NCBI GenBank assembly: GCA_964536835.1 | Contig: CAZIAZ010000058.1 | Span: forward strand, 1-13,749 | Reading direction: 5' to 3' | DNA from: DAONFI01 sp035403485 | Lineage (GTDB): Bacteria; Planctomycetota; Phycisphaerae; SM23-33 | Length of the DNA stretch: 13,749 nucleotides | Part shown: piece by piece, positions 13,625 to 13,749 of the stretch | Layout of the letters: each line of letters starts with the position of its first letter | How positions within the stretch are numbered: position 1 is the first letter of the stretch | Translations under genes and position numbers: made by a program | The notes under the pieces: generated by a model | What the model was told of the DNA's origin: nothing | The model's input: the letters and a program-made list of their open reading frames with translations, nothing else | Database searches by the model: none

Positions 13625-13749
13625 CCAAAAAAAGCTTGACAATCGCTTCACAGCAGGTACTTGGGAAAATTAAAATTAACGAAGGACACCCGAGGGCATC
13701 GGGGACATATAAAGAGTGGATAGAACTGTCCTGTCCGGTCTTTTTTATA
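13625..13749. other. Right flank, no gene seen
   Basis: It contains the putative subterminal repeat at 13642-13652 and a small hairpin CCCGA/TCGGG (13689-13703) without a T-run. The last bases are a T-rich run (TCTTTTTTATA) after TGTCCTGTCCGG. No frame of interest. Confidence 0.4.

Larger units (their letters stand above)
12251..13652 (+). mobile_element. IS110-family element (ends tentative)
   Basis: The element includes a complete transposase and a structured 3' flank. TGTAAGCGAT at 12251-12260 and the reverse complement of ATCGCTTCACA at 13642-13652 (TGTGAAGCGAT) form a short imperfect inverted pair that could be the subterminal repeats. The resulting length of about 1.4 kb is normal for the family. 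IS110 elements lack clear terminal repeats and target duplications, so these ends are a proposal. AAGCGAT also occurs at 12199, outside this range. Confidence 0.45.

Noticed and set aside
13702..13749. Intrinsic terminator at the window end
   Set aside because: A T-run is present, but the only stem (GGACA/TGTCC) has a long loop and is not directly before the T-run.

Overview
This is a draft-assembly window (exactly 100 Ns at 11296-11395) of a mobile, heavily rearranged bacterial accessory region. The gene content (GH95-like glycosidase, sialate O-acetylesterase, sugar isomerase-like TIM barrel, IS5 and IS110 elements, a zeta-type kinase, DUF234 ATPases) suggests a glycan-degrading anaerobe of the Planctomycetota (Phycisphaerae-like) or a PVC relative. 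That assignment is inference from gene content only. Most of the window has moderate to low GC, but about 8880-10800 is clearly GC-rich.

Layout: 1-1360 is the right part of an IS5-family element cut by the window edge. 1362-4360 is a minus-strand glycan-utilisation remnant: a C-terminal scrap, a GH95-like six-hairpin glycosidase, and the 3' end of a beta-sandwich protein. At about 4360 this meets, head to head, the 3' part of a sialate O-acetylesterase. 5121-5872 is a 752-bp repeat holding the C-terminal half and terminator of a DUF234 ATPase gene; a second copy ends the intact gene at 10802-12132. 6084-6954 holds a zeta-toxin-like kinase and a small partner, expressed leftward from a visible promoter. 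6955-7620 has no large gene, but contains a promoter, a possible 25-residue peptide gene and a terminator-like hairpin. 7621-8757 holds a sugar isomerase-like protein with lost metal ligands and a small zinc-ribbon protein.

The GC-rich island holds a decayed second copy of the zinc-ribbon gene, an orphan HicB-like protein, a fusion of universal stress domains with a PTS EIIA domain, and the start of a NagB-like gene. That last gene is cut exactly where the second DUF234 repeat begins. The window ends with an IS110-family element whose 3' flank folds into a multi-stem structure resembling a bridge/seeker RNA.

The genes do not form one pathway. The left part is debris of glycan catabolism (debranching and deacetylation), the middle is toxin-like and mobile ATPase material, and the GC-rich block looks transferred or misjoined. 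The best leads are the IS110-adjacent RNA, the DUF234 repeat with its repeated TTAC-N-GTAA operator, and the island boundaries, which coincide with paralogous sequence.
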